64,000 bases of DNA from contig NZ_JAUSYB010000001.1 in assembly GCF_030816505.1 (NCBI RefSeq), positions 1,860,001-1,924,000 on the forward strand, in the 5' to 3' direction. The notes under the pieces were generated by a model that was not told where the DNA came from, searched no databases, and saw nothing but the letters and a program-made list of their open reading frames with translations. Positions within the stretch are counted from its first letter, which is position 1. The number at the start of each line of letters is the position of its first letter. Made by a program: the position numbers and the translations under genes. Origin of the DNA: Microbacterium sp. W4I20 (GTDB lineage: Bacteria; Actinomycetota; Actinomycetes; Actinomycetales; Microbacteriaceae). Shown here piece after piece: positions 32,994 through 41,208 of this stretch.

Positions 32994-34401
32994 TCGGAAC
33001 CTCCGCCTGACGTGCAGCAATCAGAGACTCAGCAGACTGACGACCGCGCATCTTGTCTCGCTCGGCAAGCGCACGTTCGATCTGCTGCTGCGAGTAACCG
33101 AGAACCTCAAGGCCAACGGTCGTCTCGCGCATCCATTCAGGAGCCGCGGCAACCTGCTTGGCGCCGGCGTCTGCAACCGCAGCACGGGAAAGGTAGACCG
33201 GAGAACGCCACTGCGTATCGATCGACGCCCATTCCTTGGGGATCTCAGACAGGCCGTTCTGGATCGCCAGAGCCGTCTGAATGCGGCGACGGATCGGGAC
33301 GGACCAGTCATCGGTCGCGCCCTCAGCCTCAGCGATCAGATCCTCACGTGACGCGTTGTACGAATCAGCCGATGTCGGGTTCGCCATGTCCGTCAGCGCG
33401 AACGCCGAATCGGGCAGGTCGTACTCGCGCGCCTCCAGCTTCGCCAGGGCGTTCAGGTCCGCAAGATGGGGCGCCGGCGACTGTGCAGCGATGTGCTGCA
33501 CGTCCGCACGCCCGTTAGAACCAGCAGGCGGGTCATCATCGTCAGGGATCGCGAGAGCACGCCCAAGAGCGATCTGCCAAGACGCCTTGTATGACCCGTC
33601 GGGGTTCTTGAACATGGCCTCGTTCGCGCCCAGCAGGATCAACTGCGGGATCGTGAACACATCCATGTGTGCTTCAAGACGAACCAGCTCACGGACAGCC
33701 GCGTACTGGTGTGAGATCGCGGCAGGCGTGATACGAGACCGACCCATGCGCTTCGAGGACCGCGGCTTGTATACCAGCGGGTCGACCGGGACATGCCACG
33801 GGTGCTCAGAACGATCAAGCTCCCATGAGCCATCGACAAGATCCGCGTTGATAGTCTCACCGTCGAGGTAGAGCACGAAACCGGTGATCTTGTTCCGATC
33901 GCGCGACGTCACCGACAGAAGATTGTCCAGGCGACGCTTCCGGTTGTTCCACTCGCCGGTCGCGTTCAGTGCATCCTTGGCGTGAACCAGAGCCTTCGGC
34001 TCATCATCGCTCACATCGCCCTGGGTAGTGATCAGATACGAGATGCCGTGGATCAGCGAGTCAGTGCGGCCCTGCGACAGCTCTGACAGTAGGAAGTTCG
34101 AGTCCTCGAGCTCAGGCATGCCCAGCGAATCAAGATCGCCGTCAGCCCACACCATCTGCTCGAGCGTGCACCGACGACCGAGGCCATCGACACCCTTCGC
34201 AGTCCACCCCAGAGCAAGACCCAGACGGTGATACTGCGGAGGAATGATCGTGCCCACCTGGCGCAGCGCAGACTTCCCGTCGTACAGATCCGAACGCTTC
34301 CGGTTGTGCGACGTCTTGTCCTTCAACTGCTTCGCAAGGAAGTTGACGGTGACCGTCTCATCCTCAGAAAGTCCAGGTACGCGCAGAGTCTCATCAACCA
34401 T
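32947..34401 (-). CDS. portal protein (SPP1 Gp6-like)
   Basis: 484 residues. Forms the dodecameric DNA channel. The N-terminal RKRSDLYDGKSALRQVG, the clip region (YKPRSSKRMGRSRITPAAIS) and the long helix VRELVRLEAHMDVFTIPQL are standard for this family. It lies 14 bases after terL. Confidence 0.87.
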   Translation of the reverse strand: MVDETLRVPGLSEDETVTVNFLAKQLKDKTSHNRKRSDLYDGKSALRQVGTIIPPQYHRLGLALGWTAKGVDGLGRRCTLEQMVWADGDLDSLGMPELEDSNFLLSELSQGRTDSLIHGISYLITTQGDVSDDEPKALVHAKDALNATGEWNNRKRRLDNLLSVTSRDRNKITGFVLYLDGETINADLVDGSWELDRSEHPWHVPVDPLVYKPRSSKRMGRSRITPAAISHQYAAVRELVRLEAHMDVFTIPQLILLGANEAMFKNPDGSYKASWQIALGRALAIPDDDDPPAGSNGRADVQHIAAQSPAPHLADLNALAKLEAREYDLPDSAFALTDMANPTSADSYNASREDLIAEAEGATDDWSVPIRRRIQTALAIQNGLSEIPKEWASIDTQWRSPVYLSRAAVADAGAKQVAAAPEWMRETTVGLEVLGYSQQQIERALAERDKMRGRQSAESLIAARQAEVPNGDGAGVESSTDPAG

Positions 34402-34415
34402 GCGGTCCCCCGTCT

Positions 34416-35951
34416 CTACAGCACCAAAGCCGTACGTTCGCTAGTGCGGCGCCGTGTTGGGCGTTCCACATCGTCTTTCTGAGCGCCCCAGAGGGCGAGA
34501 GTTGCGGACACGATCGGCGTGATGTCGGATTCGGCGTCCTTGCGGTTCCACGCCCATGCGCCGGCCAGGTTCCGCTTCCGTGCAACAGACAAGGCCACGT
34601 TCAACTGCGGCTGATCGGTGTGGCGCAGCTTCGGCACGGGCTCCATCACCCCATCGAAGAACTGACCGCACGCGATAGCCATGTCACGGCCCTCCGCGGC
34701 GGCCAGAGTCACCACGACGTCAGTGCCTACCAAGTAGTTGCGGCCACGGCGTTCCTCAACCAGGCCAGTCATCTCATCGACAACCACGGCATGGAGACGG
34801 TTCCGTTCCGAACGGCCCTTGACCCACGCCGACACCCACTCCACAGAGCGCTTCTGCTCATCGAGCTCCACATGCCACAGGCCGTCCGCCCGTTGACCAG
34901 CAATGGACACGGAAGCCATGGAACGATCAGGGGCGACATCGATAGCCAGAGTCAGACGGTCGATCGCCATAGAAGCGGGGTCGACAACTCTGCTCCACGA
35001 GACGTCATCGATGACCTGACCCGAATCGGTTGCGTCGTAGATACCGAGCGCTTCTCGCTTGAACGAATCCTCGTTCTTGAGCTGCTTCCGCATCCGCAAC
35101 ATCGACTCGAGCGGCGTCCGATGTGGGAACGACGGATTCGCCTTCGCCCACTGCGCCCGATCATCCGGGTCAGCATCCTTGTCAGCCGAGAACTCGACAA
35201 ACACCATGTCATCAGACAGGCCAACAACCTGATCCTCTGGCTTCGAGCCCAGCGCGTCATTCCTGCGCTCGAGCCACTCCTCACCCGGATCGGTCGGACG
35301 CGGCGGAGTGCCCATGAAGAACAACAGCGCGCCGGCGGGCTGGCGAGACTGGTTTGTCGCCGCCACCATGTCCTCGAGCGCCTTCTCCGTCAGGATCTGC
35401 GCCTCGTCGAACACCTCGACGTCGACCTCATCGAAACCACGACCGAACCCACCCTCACGGGCGCCGAACATAATCACAGAGCCGTTACGAAACCGGATCT
35501 CCTGCTCACCATTCGCCGTACGGATGCCATCGTTACGACCCGCCGCCAGATGACCGCGAATCTTCTTCTTCCGGACCATACCCTGCATTGTCTGGAACGT
35601 CTTCGTCGCCGTCTTCGTCCGATGCGCCGTCCACAGCACCGTCATCCGAGGGTTCAGGATGCACAGTGCAATCACGATCATGCCGACCAGGAAGGTCTTG
35701 CCTACCTGCCGCGGAATCGAAAGAACAACACCGCCGATCGTCGCCGCGTACTTGCCGTTCTTTGACTTCCCCAAAGCGACCCGGCCGATACCGTGCTGCC
35801 ACTCATCGAACGCCACGCCCATCGCCGCACACTGAGCAACCACGCGCGGCCAAGCCGTCGTGACAATCCCCTTCGGGTACACGACATGACGAGCAACATC
35901 CGTCAGCTTCGGATCAGACCGCAGCGGCGTCGAACTCTCCATCGTCGACAT
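34416..35951 (-). CDS. terL: terminase large subunit
   Basis: 511 residues from the ATG at 35951, which overlaps terS; the open frame continues upstream only as a shadow. ATPase domain: Walker A-like SIPRQVGKTFLVGM, Walker B EVFDEAQIL and the coupling segment LLFFMGTPPR. RNase H-like nuclease domain: LTLAIDVAPDRSMAS and HAVVVDEMTGLVEE contribute acidic residues. It packages DNA into proheads. Confidence 0.92.
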   Translation of the reverse strand: MSTMESSTPLRSDPKLTDVARHVVYPKGIVTTAWPRVVAQCAAMGVAFDEWQHGIGRVALGKSKNGKYAATIGGVVLSIPRQVGKTFLVGMIVIALCILNPRMTVLWTAHRTKTATKTFQTMQGMVRKKKIRGHLAAGRNDGIRTANGEQEIRFRNGSVIMFGAREGGFGRGFDEVDVEVFDEAQILTEKALEDMVAATNQSRQPAGALLFFMGTPPRPTDPGEEWLERRNDALGSKPEDQVVGLSDDMVFVEFSADKDADPDDRAQWAKANPSFPHRTPLESMLRMRKQLKNEDSFKREALGIYDATDSGQVIDDVSWSRVVDPASMAIDRLTLAIDVAPDRSMASVSIAGQRADGLWHVELDEQKRSVEWVSAWVKGRSERNRLHAVVVDEMTGLVEERRGRNYLVGTDVVVTLAAAEGRDMAIACGQFFDGVMEPVPKLRHTDQPQLNVALSVARKRNLAGAWAWNRKDAESDITPIVSATLALWGAQKDDVERPTRRRTSERTALVL

Positions 35952-36213
35952 TCGCGCCGCCCTCCGCGTCCTCATCCTCGCCGCGCTGCAGTGCCTCAAT
36001 CTCCTTCGAGATGATCGACAACTGGCGGTGAAGAGCAGCCTTCGCCGGCCCCTTCTCCTCCGGGAGTGAAGTCGCAATCTCGCGGCGCTGAGCAAGCAGA
36101 ATCTGCAAGTAGTCGCCGCCCTCGATCGCCTCAGTGAGAGTGAGGATCTTCGGGGGCGTGGATGGCACCTCATCAGCCTTCACGGCACGCAAGGCGGGCT
36201 TAGTCGAAGGCAT
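35914..36213 (-). CDS. terS: terminase small subunit
   Basis: 99 residues. Basic N-terminus, then YLQILLAQRREIATSLPEEK, LHRQLSIISKEIEALQRGED and an acidic tail: a coiled-coil oligomerisation unit typical of actinophage small terminases. It recognises the packaging site, which should lie nearby. Overlaps terL by 38 bases. Confidence 0.78.
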   Translation of the reverse strand: MPSTKPALRAVKADEVPSTPPKILTLTEAIEGGDYLQILLAQRREIATSLPEEKGPAKAALHRQLSIISKEIEALQRGEDEDAEGGANVDDGEFDAAAV

Positions 36214-36321
36214 TGTTCACCACCTTGCGGAAACAAAAAAACGTCAGAGAGAGTAGACGGCAAGCCCCGGAGGTCCATAGGGCGAGGGGTGAGGGGGCAC
36301 CCTCCCCTGGGTCTCGACTCG
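36214..36321. other. candidate packaging (cos) region
   Basis: 108 bases between terS and the HNH gene with no reading frame, unusual in this compact genome. It holds an imperfect inverted repeat (36285-36308, AGGGG..GAGGG / CCCTC..CCCT) and G-rich runs. Cos sites of HNH-terminase phages lie in this interval; the exact nick positions cannot be read. Confidence 0.4.
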
Positions 36322-36609
36322 TTATTGGAGTGAGCCTGACCTCTTGATGATGGGTGCGATGAGCCGCGCCCGCTTCTTGGAGTTGCAGCGCCAGTGTGCG
36401 GCCTTGGCGTTACTCAGGTCGTGGCGTCCACCCTTGTCGATGGGTACGTCATGGTCTGCAACGAATGCTTCTGGGTTGGGCTTGCGTGTGCCTGGAATGT
36501 AGTAGGGAATGTCGTAGTCGATGGGATCACCACACAGGTGACAGTTGCCACCGCGCCTGCGTACGTACTCGCGCATCCGGTCTTGCATGGCGGTGTTACG
36601 CCTGACCAT
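36322..36609 (-). CDS. HNH endonuclease, packaging-associated
   Basis: 95 residues. CHLCGDPIDYD (zinc CxxC), FVADHDVPIDKGGRHDLSNA (HNH core with D-H-x-x-P) and AHWRCNSKK (third motif with CN). A gene of this kind directly upstream of terS is required for cos cleavage in HK97-like phages. Confidence 0.85.
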   Translation of the reverse strand: MVRRNTAMQDRMREYVRRRGGNCHLCGDPIDYDIPYYIPGTRKPNPEAFVADHDVPIDKGGRHDLSNAKAAHWRCNSKKRARLIAPIIKRSGSLQ

Positions 36610-36613
36610 GGCG

Positions 36614-36799
36614 CTACTCCTCGTCCCACCTTGCAGCGGGTCGCATGATGTGACGTACTGGTCGGCGTGCGTCCTTGGCCTCGGCTATGTCGCGGTCTTC
36701 GCACAGGAACGCGGCACGCATGGAGGGGTAGGTGTCACCGCACATCTCGCATGTGTGTGTCTCGCTGCCGTGGTAGGTCGCAGCATGCTTGTCAGCCAC
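36614..36799 (-). CDS. small zinc-finger-like protein
   Basis: 61 residues from the GTG at 36799. HTCEMCGDTYPSMRAAFLCED contains CxxC and a further Cys with a flanking His, as in short zinc fingers. It overlaps its upstream neighbour by eight bases. Confidence 0.6.
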   Translation of the reverse strand: MADKHAATYHGSETHTCEMCGDTYPSMRAAFLCEDRDIAEAKDARRPVRHIMRPAARWDEE

Positions 36800-37001
36800 G
36801 CTTAGCCTCCGTTGTGAGGGTTTCATCGATGATGTAGCGACCAGTGATGGCGCTACGCCTTGCGCCGCCTACGCGGTAGACGCCGTCGCCCAGGTGTTGG
36901 AAGCGGGAGAGTTTGGCTTGGAGCCTGTCTCTTTCGTCCATGAGGCCAAGGATCTGGCACCCCGCGCATGCGGGACCGTGTGGTTCATGTGACTTACTCA
37001 T
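36792..37001 (-). CDS. hypothetical phage protein
   Basis: 69 residues from the ATG at 37001, which overlaps the preceding stop. HGPACAGCQILGLMDERDRL then VYRVGGARRSAITGRYIID, the last part like a small beta-hairpin domain. Not assigned. Confidence 0.55.
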   Translation of the reverse strand: MSKSHEPHGPACAGCQILGLMDERDRLQAKLSRFQHLGDGVYRVGGARRSAITGRYIIDETLTTEAKRG

Positions 37002-37248
37002 CGCCACCATCACCAGTAATGCCGCGCACTCTGTCGAGTGCGTTGGTGAGCAGGCCGACAGCTACATGGTCCGGAAGGTTGCTGCTGGATGTCAGCAGTG
37101 CATACGCGGATTCGGGGCGGTCGTTCACGGATGGCAGGTAGATGTTCGCGATCCAGTCGCCAACGAACTCGCCCTCTTCGATGAAGCCTTCGTCCATGAG
37201 GTGGTTGGTGATCGCTGTCTGCATTGCTGCTTCGGTCTGATCGCTCAC
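36994..37248 (-). CDS. hypothetical phage protein
   Basis: 84 residues from the GTG at 37248 (GTGA overlap with the previous stop). An acidic protein with MSDQTEAAMQTAITNHLMDE, then FVGDWIANIYLPSVNDRP and VAVGLLTNALDRVRG. The pattern resembles a small actinophage family of unknown function. Confidence 0.6.
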   Translation of the reverse strand: MSDQTEAAMQTAITNHLMDEGFIEEGEFVGDWIANIYLPSVNDRPESAYALLTSSSNLPDHVAVGLLTNALDRVRGITGDGGDE

Positions 37249-37421
37249 GTCCACGGCCCTTTCACGATGACCCCGGCGTGTGACGTCCAGGTCTTGGGTG
37301 CCCATCCGTCTGGTGTGCTGGGTTTGTCGCGCATGAAGAGCATGTCGAGTGTGGGTTGTTTCATGGCGTAGACGATGATGGCGATACTGATGCCGACGAT
37401 CATGCCGAGTGTGACTCTCAC
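37245..37421 (-). CDS. small single-span membrane protein
   Basis: 58 residues from the GTG at 37421. VRVTLGMIVGISIAIIVYAM is a membrane helix at the N-terminus; the rest is polar. GTGA overlaps tie it to both neighbours. Not assigned. Confidence 0.58.
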   Translation of the reverse strand: MRVTLGMIVGISIAIIVYAMKQPTLDMLFMRDKPSTPDGWAPKTWTSHAGVIVKGPWT

Positions 37422-37687
37422 GTGTGCACCAGATGGCTGAGATCCAAGATCGTCGCGCCTTGTCGGATGAGCATGTCTCGGTGTTCGCGTCCGTGGTGTG
37501 CGCAGAAGGCGGCGGTAAGTCCGGATGGGTACTTGACGTAGACGTAGGCGCGAACGTAGGCGGGTGCGGCGGGGTTGTTGTCGCAGGCGAGGCATAGGTC
37601 GTCGTTGACTTCGATGACATCCACGATCACCCCGATCGCTCGAAGAGTGCAGGGTGCGACGTCATTGCCGCACCCTGCGTTGGTCAT
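37418..37687 (-). CDS. DUF7455-like protein
   Basis: 89 residues. LACDNNPAAPAYVRAYVYVK, then YPSGLTAAFCAHHGREH match the small zinc-binding DUF7455 pattern (C-x-x-C ... PSG...FC-x-H-H), frequent in actinobacteria and their phages. The second Cys of the first pair is replaced by Asp. Unknown role. Confidence 0.65.
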   Translation of the reverse strand: MTNAGCGNDVAPCTLRAIGVIVDVIEVNDDLCLACDNNPAAPAYVRAYVYVKYPSGLTAAFCAHHGREHRDMLIRQGATILDLSHLVHT

Positions 37688-37998
37688 ACGCCTAGACGAC
37701 GGGCGAGGTCGTCAACGTCCTGCAGTTCCTGGTGGAGTGCACGGACGCGAGCTCGAGACTCTTCGATCGCTTTCTCGAAGTCCGTCTTGTCAGTGGCAAG
37801 CGTGACCGTGACGACCCGTTCCTTGCCGATTGCGCGGCGCAGTACGTTCATCAGGCGTTCGATACCCGAAGCATCGAACTCAACGCCGTTCAGGTAGACG
37901 GCGGGGCTGTCAGCTCCCCATGTAACTGTCAGTACTGGTTCCGATACGCCGTCGTTTTCGACTGCGGTTGCGGAGTTCCAGAAGGTTTCCTTGGGCAT
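37684..37998 (-). CDS. hypothetical phage protein
   Basis: 104 residues. Beta-rich N-terminal half (VLTVTWGADSPAVYLNGVEF), then a coiled coil (DKTDFEKAIEESRARVRALH). AAAGGGG lies seven bases before the ATG, and a hairpin GACGGGC-GTGAT-GCCCGTC just before that lies in the mRNA leader. First gene after the 490-base gap. Confidence 0.6.
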   Translation of the reverse strand: MPKETFWNSATAVENDGVSEPVLTVTWGADSPAVYLNGVEFDASGIERLMNVLRRAIGKERVVTVTLATDKTDFEKAIEESRARVRALHQELQDVDDLARRLGV

Positions 37999-38491
37999 GA
38001 TTGCCCCTTTCGCTCGACGGGCATCACGCCCGTCTCACCCAGCATCGCGCCGGGGAGCTTGTGGAGGTTTCAGAAGAGGTGTTCCCGTGTTTGTCAGCCC
38101 GCCATGCACGTAATGCTGTTCGCGGCGAATGACTCGGGAAGATGCACGAGCCAGGCATGTACGCGACTCGGAAGTATGGGTCGAGTTGTGGGGCAGGTAC
38201 GGACGGGCGTTCCCATCCCTCAGACTTTCGACTGCCTGCCCCACTCTCGACGCTTGTGTGCCCGACCTCGCCATGACGCGGCTTCGGGCATGTTCAGTTG
38301 GAGCGCACTATCTGGGAGCGTGCGCATGTCGCCGATGCTCTGTATCGGCTTCCCCTCGACCGATCATCGCCGCGTCTTCACACGAGCCGACCAGGAGGGC
38401 ATTGGGGGAATGAGAAACGCCACCAGTCCCGGAGGACGGTGGCGAACTAGAACGGGCAAAGTTTCGACACTTGTGCCCTGCAAGAGACATA
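37999..38491. other. gap without a confident gene
   Basis: 493 bases, the longest non-coding stretch in the prophage. It holds a terminator at 38418-38444 for the upstream gene and a leader hairpin at about 38017-38035. The open frames here lack start signals and family features. A late or middle promoter is expected in between, but I cannot point to boxes. Confidence 0.5.
38418..38444 (-). terminator. hairpin terminator
   Basis: CGCCACCGTCC / GGACTGGTGGCG with one bulge, followed on the minus strand by TTTCTC. It ends the early transcript 48 bases after the stop at 38492. Confidence 0.65.
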
Positions 38492-39124
38492 CTACGGCAG
38501 AACTACACCGTTGTCATTCGTTTCCTGCCCGCGTGTCTCGGCGTCGTATGCGAGTGCGCGTTGGGCGAATTCTCCTTCCCGTGTTTCACCGCATGCTCGA
38601 CATGACCAGCGCACGGATGACATGGGCGCGTCGGGGTCGTAGTCGATGACTACGGGGTGTGGCACAGTGTCGCCTTCCTCGTTGATGTAGGTGTTGGCGC
38701 CGCACTCGGGGCAGGGTCGGAGGAACTGCATGGTTGACCGTGGCGTGAGTTTGCCGCGGATGAGTGCTGCCCATCCTCGGAGTTCGCGCAGGTAGAACTC
38801 GGTCGTATCATCCACGGCCATGATGGCGACGTACCATGCGCGGAGATCCTGTACGGGGTCGCGGTGCACTGTCGCGCCGGCCATGCGACACCAGTCTCCG
38901 ATGGTGGAGGTGATGCGGTGAAACTGCATGAGTGCGTCGGCGTCGAGGATCATGCGTGTGTGACTTGCCGATCTGCCTCCCGATCTACCGGTGGTCGAGT
39001 GGATTGCCTCCTCAAGTTGCACCAAGAGCGCGTCTTCGGATGCCCATGTGTGTCCGTCGTCTGTCTGCACCTTCACGTTGCGCGGAAGCGTCAGATCATC
39101 GACGGCATCGAGTAGTTCATTCAT
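38492..39124 (-). CDS. hypothetical phage protein with zinc ribbon (DUF7341-like)
   Basis: 210 residues. A helical N-terminal two thirds (FHRITSTIGDWCRMAGATVH, DDTTEFYLRELRGWAALI) is followed by a zinc ribbon, CPECGANTYI and CRACGETREG. Proteins of this architecture recur in actinophage early regions; function unknown. ATGA overlap with the gene before. Confidence 0.65.
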   Translation of the reverse strand: MNELLDAVDDLTLPRNVKVQTDDGHTWASEDALLVQLEEAIHSTTGRSGGRSASHTRMILDADALMQFHRITSTIGDWCRMAGATVHRDPVQDLRAWYVAIMAVDDTTEFYLRELRGWAALIRGKLTPRSTMQFLRPCPECGANTYINEEGDTVPHPVVIDYDPDAPMSSVRWSCRACGETREGEFAQRALAYDAETRGQETNDNGVVLP

Positions 39125-39416
39125 TGGTTGCCCCTCGCTCGATCTGCAACCGGTAGTCCAGCGGAAGGTCGCGAATCTTCATCTCGGCAATCACCTTGTC
39201 GCTACCCCTGTCGGCAAGGTCAACAACCTTCGCGGTGATGGCAGCAGATACCCGGGGGCGGTCCTTGAACGCATAGTCGCTCCTGGTGACGTCGAGGCTT
39301 GTGAGAATGCCGTCAAATGCGACGCCCTCCTGAGTTAGAACGATCCGCGATCCGACGTCCGTTGCGAGCAGCGAGCCCACCGTTACCTCGTCAAGACTCG
39401 GCCCTGATTCGCTCAT
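39117..39416 (-). CDS. hypothetical phage protein
   Basis: 99 residues from the ATG at 39416, overlapping the stop of the small Cys-rich gene (TGATG). VGSLLATDVGSRIVLTQEGV, then AFDGILTSLD read as a small beta barrel (OB-like). Not assigned. Confidence 0.6.
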   Translation of the reverse strand: MSESGPSLDEVTVGSLLATDVGSRIVLTQEGVAFDGILTSLDVTRSDYAFKDRPRVSAAITAKVVDLADRGSDKVIAEMKIRDLPLDYRLQIERGATNE

Positions 39417-39544
39417 CACGTTTCCTCCTTGTGGCAGTCGCAGGCGCACCGTTCGTTGGGGCAGCCTGCGTGTTTGGGGGTGGATGGGAACGCGCAGAAC
39501 CCGGACCGCGTCATGCGGATCGTGGACTTCGACGGCTCACTCAT
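39416..39544 (-). CDS. tiny Cys/His-rich protein
   Basis: 42 residues. It begins [19 protein letters not shown] and ends with HAGCPNERCACDCHKEE, so five Cys and two His could hold zinc. The ATG overlaps the upstream stop and the TGA overlaps the downstream ATG. This exact fit supports the gene despite its size. Confidence 0.68.
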   Translation of the reverse strand: MSEPSKSTIRMTRSGFCAFPSTPKHAGCPNERCACDCHKEET

Positions 39545-39926
39545 CGGGTAGTCCTTTCACGTCAAGCGCGGTCGCGAGGGCTGACATTTGTGCGTCTAAC
39601 ATGTCCCGCAGCGGGTTGCGCATCGGGCGTCCTGCAGCGATCCACCGAGCCATATGTTCCTCACTGGTTTCTTCCGCGACGAACTCCTTGCGCGGGTCGA
39701 GGGGTAGAACGTCGAACTCGTAGTCGTACCCGCTGAGGTTGATCCACGGGTTGGAGATGCACTCTTCGTGAGCGAGGACCGCCCGCGCATGGGCGTCACG
39801 GTCCTCGTCTGTCAGTGGGATCTCTTCGACGTGGCCTTTCCGTGGGAACCACGAGTTCATCAGCATCATCTCTTCGCTGACTCGGAACGTGAATCCGTTC
39901 CTGTTCAGGTCAGAATGGAGTGTCAT
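39537..39926 (-). CDS. hypothetical phage protein
   Basis: 129 residues from the ATG at 39926 inside the end of ssb. Acidic, with [17 protein letters not shown] and [20 protein letters not shown]. No domain recognised. Confidence 0.58.
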   Translation of the reverse strand: MTLHSDLNRNGFTFRVSEEMMLMNSWFPRKGHVEEIPLTDEDRDAHARAVLAHEECISNPWINLSGYDYEFDVLPLDPRKEFVAEETSEEHMARWIAAGRPMRNPLRDMLDAQMSALATALDVKGLPDE

Positions 39927-40380
39927 CGCCGAAGCTTCCCGGTGTCGTCCATGCGTCAGTTGTTGCGGCTGGTGCAGGCTGTGACGTCGACGCCTGTGAC
40001 TGTCCACCCGACGTTGATGCGGCCCGTGTGACCTGTGCCGTCGCGTATCGCAAGTCAGGTCCGATCGCGTCTACTTCGAGCTCGATGCTGGATCGCTGGA
40101 TGCCTTCCTTGTCCTGGTATGAGCGCTGTACGAGTCGACCCTGTGCGATGACGCGAGCGCCCTTGCTGAGTGACCCGGCGACATGCTCGGCGAACTCACG
40201 CCAGACGGATGCACGCAGGAACAGTGCGTCACCGTCTTTCCAGTCGTTGCTCGTCTTGTCCAACGTGCGCGGGGTGGATGCGATGGTGAAGTTCGCTACC
40301 GGGAGTCCGTTCTGCGTGTATCGAAGTTCGGGGTCTGCGGTCAGATTGCCGACCACGGTGATTACGGTTTCGCCAGCCAT
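39910..40380 (-). CDS. ssb: single-stranded DNA-binding protein
   Basis: 156 residues. OB-fold part: [58 protein letters not shown] and [21 protein letters not shown] Gln/Ser/Ala-rich linker leads to the acidic tip DDTPF that recruits partner proteins. Phage-encoded copy for replication and recombination. Confidence 0.95.
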   Translation of the reverse strand: MAGETVITVVGNLTADPELRYTQNGLPVANFTIASTPRTLDKTSNDWKDGDALFLRASVWREFAEHVAGSLSKGARVIAQGRLVQRSYQDKEGIQRSSIELEVDAIGPDLRYATAQVTRAASTSGGQSQASTSQPAPAATTDAWTTPGSFGDDTPF

Positions 40381-40577
40381 CAGTCTTCGTCCTCGTCTTC
40401 GTCATCCAGGTATCCAGGCGTCTCGAACCATGCCGTTCGTCCTGTCGCTTCGAGCGTGTCGCCGATGAACTCGATCGTTGACGACGTGTTCTCGAAGATC
40501 CCTTCCTGGCCATCGTTCTTGTACCGGGCGATGATCCGCTCGATAGCCTCAGCGTCGCTGATTGTGATCTTGTGCAT
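40380..40577 (-). CDS. small acidic phage protein
   Basis: 65 residues from the ATG at 40577 (GAGGGAGC upstream). [20 protein letters not shown], and the C-terminus is a run of Asp/Glu (DDEDEDED). The stop overlaps ssb. It may be a DNA-mimic-like or SSB-partner protein, but that is speculation from composition. Confidence 0.6.
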   Translation of the reverse strand: MHKITISDAEAIERIIARYKNDGQEGIFENTSSTIEFIGDTLEATGRTAWFETPGYLDDEDEDED

Positions 40578-40590
40578 GATGTTGCTCCCT

Positions 40591-40764
40591 CTATGCGGTT
40601 TGTCTGATGGATTCTTCGAAGCGGACGGCTTCGAGTGTGCGTTGGATGGATTGGTGTGCGTCGGTGTTGAAGAGTTCGCGTTGTAGCCGGCGCCTGTATT
40701 TCGTGTCGGTCGCGAATCGTTCCTCACAGGCTTGGATGTACGCGTCAAGACTCGGCTCAGGCAT
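40591..40764 (-). CDS. small helical phage protein
   Basis: 57 residues from the ATG at 40764, starting MPEPSLDAYIQACEERFA. Basic in the middle (YRRRLQREL). Overlaps the previous gene by eight bases. Unassigned. Confidence 0.55.
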   Translation of the reverse strand: MPEPSLDAYIQACEERFATDTKYRRRLQRELFNTDAHQSIQRTLEAVRFEESIRQTA

Positions 40765-41062
40765 CTGCGCGGCGTTCGGTTCGGATAGCGTTCGCGCGGT
40801 GTTGCAGGAATGCGATGGTCGTGGCTTCCCGCCAGTCGTTGGGACCGACGTGGATCTCTGCGCGCGGAGCGTCCGTGATCGCCTTCTCGATTGAGGTAGC
40901 AGCAACCTCGCGATCGTGCGCCGCCAGCCATCGGTCGAATGCTTCCCCGCGTGACTTTTCAAGCGCTTCCTCGGCCTCGTCGAGTTCAACCCACGGTCGC
41001 GGCTCGCCACCCGTCTCGACGTATTCGCGGATTTCCTCAGTGCTCGGCGTGTAGTCGTTCAT
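40757..41062 (-). CDS. hypothetical phage protein
   Basis: 101 residues from the ATG at 41062. Acidic helical N-terminal half (EEIREYVETGGEPRPWVELD, EAEEALEKSRGEAFDRWL), followed by IHVGPNDWREATTIAFLQHR. Unassigned; coupled to both neighbours. Confidence 0.58.
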   Translation of the reverse strand: MNDYTPSTEEIREYVETGGEPRPWVELDEAEEALEKSRGEAFDRWLAAHDREVAATSIEKAITDAPRAEIHVGPNDWREATTIAFLQHRANAIRTERRADA

Positions 41063-41208
41063 TCCTCGTCCTCTCGGTATGGCGTGCGTGGGTGTGGTTG
41101 GCGTGTGGCGTGTACGGCACAACACACGTGGTCGCCTTGATGCCCGTGGTGGAGTCCGCATCGACGGTTGTTGTCGATCGGTTCACGACAGATCGTCTGA
41201 CTGTTCAC
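41059..41208 (-). CDS. tiny Cys/His-rich protein
   Basis: 49 residues from the GTG at 41208. ICREPIDNNRRCGLHHGHQG and DHVCCAVHATR provide four Cys and several His, a likely zinc-binding mini-domain. Proteins of this CxxP...CxLxxGHxGxH pattern occur in actinophages. The start is less certain than the frame. Confidence 0.55.
   Translation of the reverse strand: MNSQTICREPIDNNRRCGLHHGHQGDHVCCAVHATRQPHPRTPYREDEE

Noticed and set aside
36394..36805. Plus-strand frames of 70-95 codons opposite the HNH gene
   Set aside because: Shadows of the HNH and zinc-finger genes, whose motifs are on the minus strand.
37732..38649. 305-codon plus-strand frame through the 490-base gap
   Set aside because: No start signal, no family features, and it runs opposite real genes at both ends.
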